From JAAEQG01 sp023133475 (lineage in GTDB: Bacteria; Planctomycetota; Phycisphaerae; UBA1845): DNA of 16,420 nt. Below, piece after piece: positions 6,508-12,945 of this stretch; positions within the stretch are counted from its first letter, which is position 1; each line of letters opens with the position of its first letter. A model generated the notes under the pieces. It was given only the letters and a program-made list of their open reading frames with translations, had not been told where the DNA came from and did no database searches. Both the position numbers and the translations under genes were made by a program. Where the stretch lies: assembly GCA_030631415.1 (NCBI GenBank), contig DAOVLE010000107.1:1-16420 (forward strand), read 5' to 3'.

Positions 6508-7290
6508 ATGGCCATCGACAGCAGTTACAGACTGGAAACGCCCGAGCACGTTGAAATCGACTTCGATCTTGCCGGCCCCGGCTCGCGCTTTTGTGCCATG
6601 GCTATTGATGTGCTGTTCATGTGGCTGGTGGCTTTTTGTCTGGTCATCATGGCGGCGGTTCTCAATGTTGCGGCGGACGCTTTGGATACCATCGGGGATT
6701 TCGGCCCGGAAGGCGAGGGCGTCGGCGGGTGGATCACCTGGGTCAACGCCCTGGTGCTGGCGTTGGTGTTCGTATTATTGTTCGGCTACTACGTGTTTTT
6801 CGAGATGCTGCTGCACGGCCAAACCCCGGGCAAACGGGCCTTGAAGATCAGGGTGATCCGCGACGACGGCACCCCAATGGGTGGCATGGACGTGGTGGTC
6901 CGCAACCTGATACGGGCGGTGGATTTCCTACCGGTTTTCTACGGGCTGGGTGGGCTGGTGATGTTCTTCAGCTCCATGCACAAGCGTCTGGGCGACATCG
7001 CCGCGGGGACCATCGTGGTCAAGGAGGCGGCACTGGACTACCGGGCATCGGCAGACAAAAAATACGTGGTCCCCGCCATGGTCGCGCCGGTTGGGAACCG
7101 CGAGCTTACCCCTGCCGAGCGGCGGGTTCTGACCGGTTTTGTGCGGCGTCGGGGCGAGTTGTTGCCCGAAGCCAGGTTGCAACTGGCTCAGCGTCTGGCC
7201 ATGCCGCTCTTCGAGAAGCACGGCGGGCACTACGGCGACCCGGAGTCTTATATCGAGCGTCTGCTTCAGGGACGGCAGCATGAGTCTTGA
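6508..7290 (+). CDS. RDD-family integral membrane protein
   Basis: RDD proteins are small polytopic membrane proteins of mostly unknown transport-related function. The 260-residue protein begins with the typical segment TPEHVEIDFDLAGPGSRFCA leading into a first membrane helix (about 28-55, containing the aspartate of MAIDVLF). A second helix lies at about 76-97 and a third around 140-156. The family signature between helices 2 and 3 is clear: GQTPGKRALKIRVI, followed by the conserved VRNLIRAVDFLP, and then KRLGDIAAGTIVV near the end of the domain. A hydrophilic tail of about 90 residues follows. I chose the ATG at 6508 because homology begins there; an in-frame GTG at 6463 would add 15 residues of unlike character. 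The gene overlaps the SpoIIM-like gene by 11 bases, a pairing seen in many bacteria, so the two are probably co-translated. Confidence 0.88.
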   Translation: MAIDSSYRLETPEHVEIDFDLAGPGSRFCAMAIDVLFMWLVAFCLVIMAAVLNVAADALDTIGDFGPEGEGVGGWITWVNALVLALVFVLLFGYYVFFEMLLHGQTPGKRALKIRVIRDDGTPMGGMDVVVRNLIRAVDFLPVFYGLGGLVMFFSSMHKRLGDIAAGTIVVKEAALDYRASADKKYVVPAMVAPVGNRELTPAERRVLTGFVRRRGELLPEARLQLAQRLAMPLFEKHGGHYGDPESYIERLLQGRQHES

Positions 7291-8284
7291 TCAGATCATA
7301 CGCAAGCGTCGCGTCACCTGGGATCGTCTGGAGACGATTGTGAGCCGCCTCGCCAAACGCGGTGCACGCCGCACGCCGGTGAAGGAGGTCAACGAACTGG
7401 TCCACCTGTACCGCGAGGTGAGCGCCGATCTGGCACGGATCCGCGCCCTCGAAGCCGACCCCGCCCTGATCCGCGAGATCAATCGGCTGGTGGTCCGGGC
7501 TCATGGTCAGGTGTATCGGGGGACTTCGCGCCGGTCGCTGGGTTTGCGGTGGTTCTTTATGGTGGGGTATCCGCGTCTGTTCCGGCAAACCTGGCGGTTT
7601 TCGCTGGCCAGTTTTTTGTGCAGTGCTCTTTTTGCGGTGATGTCGTACCACACGGTGCAGGCTCATCCCGAGATTGTGGCCGACATTCTGGGCGGTGCGG
7701 ACCAGGAGTTTCAGGGCGAGAAGACGGCGGAGGACATCAAAGGCCGATTTCGCTCGACCCCCGCCCCGCTGCTGTCCAGCGTGGTGACCACCAACAACAT
7801 CAAAGTTGCGTTGTTGGCTTTTGCCCTGGGCATAACTTTTGGTGTCGGCACGGTATACATTCTGATCGTCAACGGCACGATGCTGGGCGGGTTTGTGGGG
7901 GCTTATGCCGCCAGCGGCGCGGCGGCGGATTTCTGGATAACCGTTCTGCCGCACGGAGCCTTGGAGTTAAGTGCCATCGTCGTGGCAGGTGGCTCGGGGT
8001 TGTTGATGGGCTATTCGCTCTGGTGCCCCGGGCAGCGCACGCGGAGGCGTGCCTTGCGCGAGGAGGCTTTGCGGGCCGGTCAACTGGTTGTCGGGCTCAT
8101 TCCCGCCTTTGTCGTCGCCGGCTTCTTTGAAGGGTTCATTACACCAAGCGATCAACTCCCGGACTTTCTGAAGGTCGGATTGGGGGTATCCGCAGCCGTG
8201 GCATTTTGGGCACATTTGCTCCTGGGCGGACGCCGGGTAGGGCAGGTTGCAAACCTGTTGCACCACGAAAGCTTGGGAAAGTAG
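7280..8284 (+). CDS. SpoIIM-family (stage II sporulation protein M-like) membrane protein
   Basis: The family is named after a Bacillus engulfment protein but is widespread in non-sporulating bacteria, where its function is not settled. The 334-residue protein starts with a charged, helical cytoplasmic region (1-100), then a hydrophobic segment (about 108-124), an extracytoplasmic loop, and several membrane helices from about 172 to 325. Family features visible are NNIKVALLAFALGITFGVGT, then LPHGALELSAIVVAGGSG, and the late motif GFFEGFITPS. The ATG at 7280 overlaps the RDD gene end by 11 bases; an upstream in-frame ATG at 7139 would lie wholly inside the RDD gene and gives a cysteine-rich, unlike N-terminus. 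The codons for VGQVANL (8237-8257) are a family 4 repeat, and the TAG stop is the beginning of the family 3 palindrome at 8281, so the last residues appear repeat-derived. Confidence 0.87.
   Translation: MSLDQIIRKRRVTWDRLETIVSRLAKRGARRTPVKEVNELVHLYREVSADLARIRALEADPALIREINRLVVRAHGQVYRGTSRRSLGLRWFFMVGYPRLFRQTWRFSLASFLCSALFAVMSYHTVQAHPEIVADILGGADQEFQGEKTAEDIKGRFRSTPAPLLSSVVTTNNIKVALLAFALGITFGVGTVYILIVNGTMLGGFVGAYAASGAAADFWITVLPHGALELSAIVVAGGSGLLMGYSLWCPGQRTRRRALREEALRAGQLVVGLIPAFVVAGFFEGFITPSDQLPDFLKVGLGVSAAVAFWAHLLLGGRRVGQVANLLHHESLGK
8237..8257 (+). repeat. Family 4 half-repeat inside the SpoIIM-like coding end
   Basis: The 21 bases encode V-G-Q-V-A-N-L in frame and are identical, on the opposite strand, to the intergenic copy at 6390-6410. 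It stands 23 bases before the family 3 palindrome, so the last 18 codons of the gene contain or abut two repeats. Confidence 0.8.
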
Positions 8285-8337
8285 GGCGGGTTCCACCCGC
8301 CTTTGTGGCATGGTGTGGCGGGTGGAACCCGCCCTAC
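8281..8337. repeat. Family 3 palindrome (57 bp) holding the stop codons of two convergent genes
   Basis: Arms 8281-8301 and 8317-8337 are perfect 21-base reverse complements with a 15-base loop. TAG at 8282-8284 ends the SpoIIM-like gene. CTA at 8334-8336 is the TAG stop of the macrodomain gene on the other strand. A second 57-bp copy lies at 10620-10676 and half copies at 8907-8927 and 14851-14871. No T run flanks it, but the hairpin is strong in both directions and could separate the two transcripts. Confidence 0.9.
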
Positions 8338-8870
8338 ATTGGGCGATAGGTGTCAGCCAAAACTTTCTCGTAGGCGTCATAGGCAGCCGGGGCAAACAGG
8401 CACCAGATGACCTCACGTGGCAACTGGGAGTGTGTCAGGAATTGGGCTACGGTGGCCAAAGACACCTTTGCGGCTTCATCCAGCGGGTATCCGTACACTC
8501 CACAACTGACGGCTGGGAACGCCAGCGTTGCACACTGGTGGGCGGCAGCCAGCCGCAAACACTCGTGATAGCACGATGCCAGCAGGTCGGATTCACCACA
8601 GTCCCCACCGGAGTAGACAGGCCCCACCGTGTGGATGACGTACTTGGCTGACAGACGATAACCCCGGGTGATCTTGGCAGATCCAGTGGGACAGCCGCCC
8701 AGCGCACGACACTCTGCCAATAGTTCGGGGCCGGCTGCCCGATGGATGGCTCCGTCCACCCCACCGCCGCCGAGCAGACTGTTGTTGGCTGCGTTGACGA
8801 TAGCATCGACCTTCAGTGTGGTGATGTCGCCGCGTGCCAGCTTGATTCTCGACACGACTACTTCGCCCAT
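8334..8870 (-). CDS. Macrodomain protein, YmdB/MacroD-type O-acetyl-ADP-ribose deacetylase
   Basis: Macrodomains bind ADP-ribose; this subgroup removes acetyl groups from O-acetyl-ADP-ribose or ADP-ribose from acidic side chains. The 178-residue protein is essentially one domain. Visible motifs are GDITTLKVDAIVNAANNSLL with the catalytic-region Asn, then GGGGVDGAIHRAAGP, CPTGSAKIT, VIHTVGPVY, and AFPAVSCGVYGYP, all close to E. coli YmdB in order and spacing. The frame is open further up to a GTG at 8903, but I place the start at the ATG at 8870 because GGAG lies eight bases upstream and homology begins right after it. It converges on the SpoIIM-like gene, and its TAG stop lies in the palindrome at 8281-8337. 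No obvious ADP-ribosyltransferase partner lies beside it. Confidence 0.92.
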   Translation of the reverse strand: MGEVVVSRIKLARGDITTLKVDAIVNAANNSLLGGGGVDGAIHRAAGPELLAECRALGGCPTGSAKITRGYRLSAKYVIHTVGPVYSGGDCGESDLLASCYHECLRLAAAHQCATLAFPAVSCGVYGYPLDEAAKVSLATVAQFLTHSQLPREVIWCLFAPAAYDAYEKVLADTYRPM

Positions 8871-8878
8871 ATTATCAT

Positions 8879-8882
8879 CTCC
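8879..8882 (-). promoter_or_regulatory. Shine-Dalgarno sequence deciding the macrodomain start
   Basis: On the minus strand GGAG is followed by eight bases (ATGATAAT) and then ATG at 8870-8868. The alternative GTG at 8903 has the family 3 half-repeat just upstream and no such motif. Confidence 0.6.
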
Positions 8883-8906
8883 ATTCCCATAGTTCCTAGC
8901 CACAAA

Positions 8907-8927
8907 GGCGGGTGGAACCCGCCCTAC
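8907..8927. repeat. Family 3 half-palindrome
   Basis: The 21 bases are identical to the right arm of the palindrome at 8317-8337. It lies 36 bases upstream of the macrodomain ATG. With the copy at the gene's 3' end, the macrodomain gene is bracketed by two direct copies of the same arm. Confidence 0.85.
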
Positions 8928-8973
8928 AACTGCCGGTCGCCGCTAAACACCCCGACGCCGTCGCGAGTGCCCA

Positions 8974-9066
8974 CATTCTCCATTCTCCATTCATCACGTC
9001 TCCCATTCCCCCATTTTCCATTTTCCATTTTTCATTTTCCATTCTCCATTTCCCCCATTCTTCTCC
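8974..9066. repeat. Low-complexity pyrimidine-rich tract of ATTCTCC/ATTTTCC units
   Basis: Degenerate 7-base units (CATTCTC, CATTTTC and variants) run for about 90 bases, almost purely pyrimidine plus A on the plus strand. It fills most of the gap between the macrodomain leader and the 3' end of the kinase-like gene at 9079. No open frame or hairpin accounts for it. The preceding bases, 8936-8947, match the first half of the 24-bp unit found at the right end of the window. Confidence 0.7.
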
Positions 9067-9078
9067 CCGAGGGAATCT

Positions 9079-10692
9079 TTAGCGAACCATTGCTTCGATT
9101 CGTTTCCATAGTGTTTTCCAACTGCCGCCGCGAAGGGAGGGGGGCAGGCGGTGCCAATAGGCTCGCAGGAAACGCAAATATCCCGTCCGGGACACACCTT
9201 GCGGGCAACTCCGCAACATGCAAACCGGCAACCAGACTACCGAGGCAGACAGCGGGCGACGGCGAACCACTATCCCGCGGAAGTCAGCCAGGCAAATAAT
9301 CGGCTGACACGGATCAGCACCGGGCACTACGACAAACATCCCCATCCTCAACTGCCGAGCAATCACCCCGCACCGCACCAAGCCGGCCAGTAAACATCCG
9401 GTGCCGACCAGCAATCGACGCAACAAATGCTGTTCGTCCCAGCTAAGCCGCACCTGCCGTGCTTGCGCCGCGGTGTTCAACAATCTTCGGGCAACGTCCC
9501 CTAAAGGCTTAGATGCGGCAGGCTGGTGAACGAGCAACAGGCTTTCAGTTACGGCACCGGGCAGCCTCCGCTCGAACAACGCCGGAACACAGACCACGGG
9601 CACATCCCGATGACGCAACCTCTGCGCAACCACGAAACGCCTGCGCAGCGGTGAACCAGCCAATCCCCACCACAGGCTACGCCACCAGACCGCCCGTTCG
9701 CATTGCAGGGACAGGTTACCCGGTAGTTTTGATGGTGAAGTATTTCCGGTGCCCGGCAGGTATTGATTGATCCACCGGTGCCATTGCGTCAGGGTGCGTT
9801 CGCCCTGGAAGGCGTTTAATTCTCGAGTCTCCCCCCGACAACGCAAGACCAGGTGCGCCGTGCAGTTATGGTCCAGGGTGGTGCGGGCGAAGTATGCGTT
9901 GGCCCCGCAGATGCGCCCGTCGCGTTTGGCCCACAAGCGTCGCTGATGAGCCGCCGCGGCGGTCTCGACCATGTTCACGAATTGTCGGAACATCTCGCGC
10001 TGGTTGCCGAAACGCTGGTGGGCATAAGTGCGAAGAAAGCGAATGCGCTGGGTGGTGGAACTGCGCGAGCGAAACCATTGATACAATTCGGCGATATTGC
10101 GGGCAGCCTGTTGTGCGGATACCTGCCGGCCGACGCGCGTGCCAGCCAGGTCGGTGTATGCAATGTCCCACACACCGGGCGTGGCCCCCGGGCGTACCAG
10201 CAGGTTGTCAGGATGGGTATCGTGTGGGAGTACGTCAGCCTGGTGGGTTCGGGCAACAAAACCGGCGATTTGTTCGATGAGTTGCGACGGTTTGGGGCCT
10301 AGGCTTTCCCACAACCGGGTGAGGGTGCAGGCACCGGGGAACTCCTCGGATATCAGCACGCTCTGTCGGCTGGAGGCGGAGACACCTGTTGCCACAACCC
10401 GGATGACTCCAACCCCCACCTGAGACAAAGCCCGGGCGAGCAGGAACTCGCGTTCGGCTGGTGCACCGAGAACCCACCGCTTCACCGTTGCGACGACCCC
10501 CCGGTGAGTGAAGACTTTGGCATAGAACACGCCGTGGGCAAGGGTGACTCGATAAACCTCCCGCAGAGGATTGCGCTTAACCAGGGCGGCTTGCGGATTT
10601 GCGCACAGGTCGAACCAGTGTAGGGCGGGTTCCACCCGCCTTCCCGGTATGGTGTGGCGGGTGAAACCCGCCCTACGTCTCTCATCCCTCAT
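9079..10692 (-). CDS. Tandem lipopolysaccharide-kinase-like (Kdo/WaaP fold) protein with an apparently degenerate second domain
   Basis: Proteins of this kinase-like family phosphorylate lipopolysaccharide sugars or are orphan small-molecule or protein kinases. The 537-residue product has a first domain (about 35-260) with VKRNPLREVYRV, a candidate ATP lysine K59 in YAKVF, E82, catalytic loop H157-D158-THPD-N163, and D181 in TDLAG. A second, weaker domain (about 340-537) repeats the layout, but the catalytic loop position reads ARQLRMGMFV without the Asp/Asn pair; LADFRG remains. I infer an active kinase fused to a pseudokinase. The ATG at 10692 overlaps the sensor kinase stop as ATGA, indicating translational coupling. 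Residues of about 6-24 are encoded by a family 3 palindrome, so the functional start could be later, for example GTG at 10635. Substrate is unknown. Confidence 0.72.
   Translation of the reverse strand: MRDERRRAGFTRHTIPGRRVEPALHWFDLCANPQAALVKRNPLREVYRVTLAHGVFYAKVFTHRGVVATVKRWVLGAPAEREFLLARALSQVGVGVIRVVATGVSASSRQSVLISEEFPGACTLTRLWESLGPKPSQLIEQIAGFVARTHQADVLPHDTHPDNLLVRPGATPGVWDIAYTDLAGTRVGRQVSAQQAARNIAELYQWFRSRSSTTQRIRFLRTYAHQRFGNQREMFRQFVNMVETAAAAHQRRLWAKRDGRICGANAYFARTTLDHNCTAHLVLRCRGETRELNAFQGERTLTQWHRWINQYLPGTGNTSPSKLPGNLSLQCERAVWWRSLWWGLAGSPLRRRFVVAQRLRHRDVPVVCVPALFERRLPGAVTESLLLVHQPAASKPLGDVARRLLNTAAQARQVRLSWDEQHLLRRLLVGTGCLLAGLVRCGVIARQLRMGMFVVVPGADPCQPIICLADFRGIVVRRRPLSASVVWLPVCMLRSCPQGVSRTGYLRFLRAYWHRLPPSLRGGSWKTLWKRIEAMVR
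10620..10676. repeat. Family 3 palindrome (57 bp) inside the start of the kinase-like gene
   Basis: Arms 10620-10640 and 10656-10676 match as reverse complements with one mismatch, and the loop is 15 bases, as in the copy at 8281-8337. Here the reading frame avoids the TAG at its edge and reads through, encoding AGFTRHTIPGRRVEPAL in the kinase-like protein. Confidence 0.88.
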
Positions 10693-12704
10693 GTGGCAGT
10701 TACCGGCAGTGAGATGGTAAAGGTCGTCCCTTTGCCGAGTTCGCTCTCCACCTCGGTCCGTCCCCCGTGGTCCTGAACGATGCGACAAGCGACCGCCAGG
10801 CCTAATCCGGTCCCCTTGCCGGGGTCCTTGGTGGTGAAGAAGGGGTCGAAAATCGCTTCGCGGATTTCCGGTGGTATTCCGCATCCGGTGTCGCTGATGC
10901 GGACCCACACCTGTTTTTTGGCTGTTTTGTGCCCGGTCTCGATGGTGAGGTCGCCGCGTTCGCTCATGGCATCGACAGCGTTGAGGATGATGTTCATGAA
11001 CACCTGCTGCATCTGCGACTCATCCACGACCGTCATCGGCATGTCGGGGTCGAACTTGCGGGTGAGGTTGATGTCATAAAAAAGTGCCTGTTTCTCGAGC
11101 AGGGCGAGAGTGCGGGACACCACCTCGTTGATGCTTGCCGAAGTCATCTGGGCTTCGCGTTGCCGCGAGAACTCCAGCAACTCGGTAACGATCTTGCGGC
11201 AGCGGATGGCCTGCCTGACGATCTCCTGCATGTCCTCGTGCATGTGGCTGTCCTCGGGAAGCTCTTCGAGCACCAGTGAGGAGAAGGTCAGGATACCGCC
11301 CAGCGGGTTGTTGATCTCGTGTGCCACACCGGCGGCAAGCTGCCCCACCGAAGCCAGGCGTTGCTGGCGGGCCACCTGGGTTTGAACCTTGACCAGTTGT
11401 TGAGTTCGCTCTTCGACTTTTTGCTCGAGGGTTTTGGCCCATTGCTCGAGCTGGGTTTTCATCTGGCTGATGCGGTCCAGCATGTCGTTGAAGGAGCTGG
11501 ACAACAGCCCGAACTCGCTCTGGCCGGTGACGTGCACGCGGCGGCTGAGGTCGTCCGCCGCGATGCTTTGCGAAACGGAAACCATCTCCTCCAATGGGCG
11601 AACCATGCTGCGGGTGAGGAAGTAGGTGACCACGACGATCAGCAGGAAGCAGAACAGGGCAATGCCCGCAAAGATCAGAGTGACCTTGTCGCGCACGGCG
11701 GTATAAGGTTGTTCCAGCAATCCCACGCAGAGCATGCCGACCCGTTCGCCGGCCAGATTGGTGATGGGTTCATAAGCGGTGATATACCAGTCGTTCACGC
11801 CGAATGCCCGCCCGATCCAGGGCTTGCCCTCGAGCATCACCGCATCGTAAACCTCTTGAGAAGCGCGGGTGCCGACCGCCCGCTCGCCCTCGGCGGTGGT
11901 GATGTTGGTGGTGATGCGCACATCGGACTGGAAAATAGTGGCTGCCGCACCGTGCTCCTTGTGTGCGGATTGCAGGTGGCCAGTCAAGGTGTGGTTGATC
12001 TTGTCCACGATCCAGTGGGGGCCGGGTTCGTGCGGGTTGGTGCTGGGATGGTTAAGCAGTTGCCCCGCATAAACCACCGCAATGATGTGCCCGCTTTCGT
12101 CGGTGGCTGGTGCCGCCGCCAGCAGAGTCATGCCGGCGTCCAGAATTTTGGTGTCGATTGGGCGGGCTTTGGCGGTAGGGGCAAACCTGATAGCTGCCTG
12201 CCGCGTCAGGGCAGGGTCTTCTGCTTGCAGGAACCCGCACGGAATGATCTCGGTTCCAGCTGCCGATTCGCCTCCCAAAGCCTGTTCGATGGGAGCCAGG
12301 GCGGTGACCACGTCGCCGGTGGTACCGTCGCCGGAGGTCCGCACGATCACTCTGCCGGTTGGGTCGGTGACCGAGAGAAAATCCAACCCGTGCTCCTGCC
12401 GAATGCCCGTCAGGTACTTGACTGCCGCCATGGGCTGGTTGGCGGCCAACGCCGCCTGAAGCTGACCACTGGAAGCCAGCAGCTCCACACTCTGACGCAA
12501 CTCCTGCAAGCGGTGAACATAAATGCTGCGAGCTGCCGACAGACCGTAAACCGTTTGCTGCCGCGCCTGCTCTAGCAACGCCTGGCCGGTGAAGTGAATC
12601 CCAAGCATCGAAGTGGACAGCCCACCAATAATCAGAATCAGCGAGTAGCTGACCACGATCCGGGATTTCAGCGAATGTGTCCAACGTGACGATTTCATGT
12701 TCAT
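10689..12704 (-). CDS. Membrane sensor histidine kinase with periplasmic Cache-type domain and HAMP
   Basis: The sensor of a two-component system: it autophosphorylates on histidine and passes the phosphate to a receiver domain. The 671 residues run as follows: membrane helix about 15-37; a large extracytoplasmic region about 40-335 that looks like a double Cache domain (features such as HWIVDKINHTLTG and a late VGMLCVGL strand), expected to bind a small ligand; helix about 338-361; HAMP about 362-414; a short coiled coil; then HisKA with VAHEINNPLG and phospho-acceptor H462. The ATPase part has NIILNAVDAM (N box), DTGCGIPPE (G1), FDPFFTTK and GTGLGLAVA (G2), all intact. Two ATGs (12704 and 12698) are possible and neither has a clear ribosome-binding site; a family 2 arm starts seven bases upstream. 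It lies downstream of two receiver genes and overlaps the kinase-like gene. Confidence 0.92.
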   Translation of the reverse strand: MNMKSSRWTHSLKSRIVVSYSLILIIGGLSTSMLGIHFTGQALLEQARQQTVYGLSAARSIYVHRLQELRQSVELLASSGQLQAALAANQPMAAVKYLTGIRQEHGLDFLSVTDPTGRVIVRTSGDGTTGDVVTALAPIEQALGGESAAGTEIIPCGFLQAEDPALTRQAAIRFAPTAKARPIDTKILDAGMTLLAAAPATDESGHIIAVVYAGQLLNHPSTNPHEPGPHWIVDKINHTLTGHLQSAHKEHGAAATIFQSDVRITTNITTAEGERAVGTRASQEVYDAVMLEGKPWIGRAFGVNDWYITAYEPITNLAGERVGMLCVGLLEQPYTAVRDKVTLIFAGIALFCFLLIVVVTYFLTRSMVRPLEEMVSVSQSIAADDLSRRVHVTGQSEFGLLSSSFNDMLDRISQMKTQLEQWAKTLEQKVEERTQQLVKVQTQVARQQRLASVGQLAAGVAHEINNPLGGILTFSSLVLEELPEDSHMHEDMQEIVRQAIRCRKIVTELLEFSRQREAQMTSASINEVVSRTLALLEKQALFYDINLTRKFDPDMPMTVVDESQMQQVFMNIILNAVDAMSERGDLTIETGHKTAKKQVWVRISDTGCGIPPEIREAIFDPFFTTKDPGKGTGLGLAVACRIVQDHGGRTEVESELGKGTTFTISLPVTAT

Positions 12705-12711
12705 ATGCGAA

Positions 12712-12945
12712 AATCAGTACCGCGACCGTAAGGGAGCGGCCAATCCCGTAGCCGTAATAAGCTGAGTGCCCCACGGCCGGGTGCCGGGTGGCCCATGGCT
12801 TTAGCCGTGGGGGACACGAATCCAAACGCCCATGCCGCTACGGGAGCCGACGGCACTCAGATAAACCATTCGTGTCCCCCACCGCTAAAGCGATGGGCCA
12901 CCCCACCCCGATTAGGGCTGCTCCCTCACGGTCGCGGTGCTGATT
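12712..12945. repeat. Nested repeat block: family 2 outer arms around a family 1 element
   Basis: Left arm 12712-12741 and right arm 12916-12945 are reverse complements over 30 bases with three mismatches, and match the palindrome at 6181-6247. Between them sits a complete family 1 element. The block fills the gap between the receiver-kinase gene, whose stop lies in the right arm, and the sensor kinase gene, whose ATG is seven bases beyond the left arm. Any operon transcript would carry this double hairpin. Confidence 0.85.
12786..12903. mobile_element. Family 1 element, full length (118 bp), opposite orientation
   Basis: The inverted terminal repeats at 12786-12821 and 12868-12903 are each 36 bases and the centre is 46 bases, the same dimensions as at 6255-6372. 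The centres match when one is reversed, so orientation can be assigned. The arms differ internally by paired changes: the left reads CCATGGCTTTAGCCG where other arms read CCACCGCTTTAGCGG. Confidence 0.8.

Noticed and set aside
7139..7279. Upstream start for the SpoIIM-like protein
   Set aside because: The extra 47 residues lie wholly inside the RDD gene, are cysteine-rich and unlike the family; the ATG at 7280 gives the usual N-terminus and an 11-base overlap.
8247..8651. Open frame reading through the family 3 palindrome on the plus strand
   Set aside because: It is antisense to the macrodomain gene. It shows that the palindrome can be open in one frame but is not itself a supported gene.
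10693..10908. N-terminal extension of the kinase-like protein into the sensor kinase gene
   Set aside because: It would translate the sensor's ATPase motifs in another frame; the ATGA overlap at 10692 is the natural start.
11319..12575. 418-codon open frame on the plus strand
   Set aside because: It is the complement of the sensor kinase, whose TM, HAMP and HisKA features are clear; the antisense product has no motif or ribosome-binding site.
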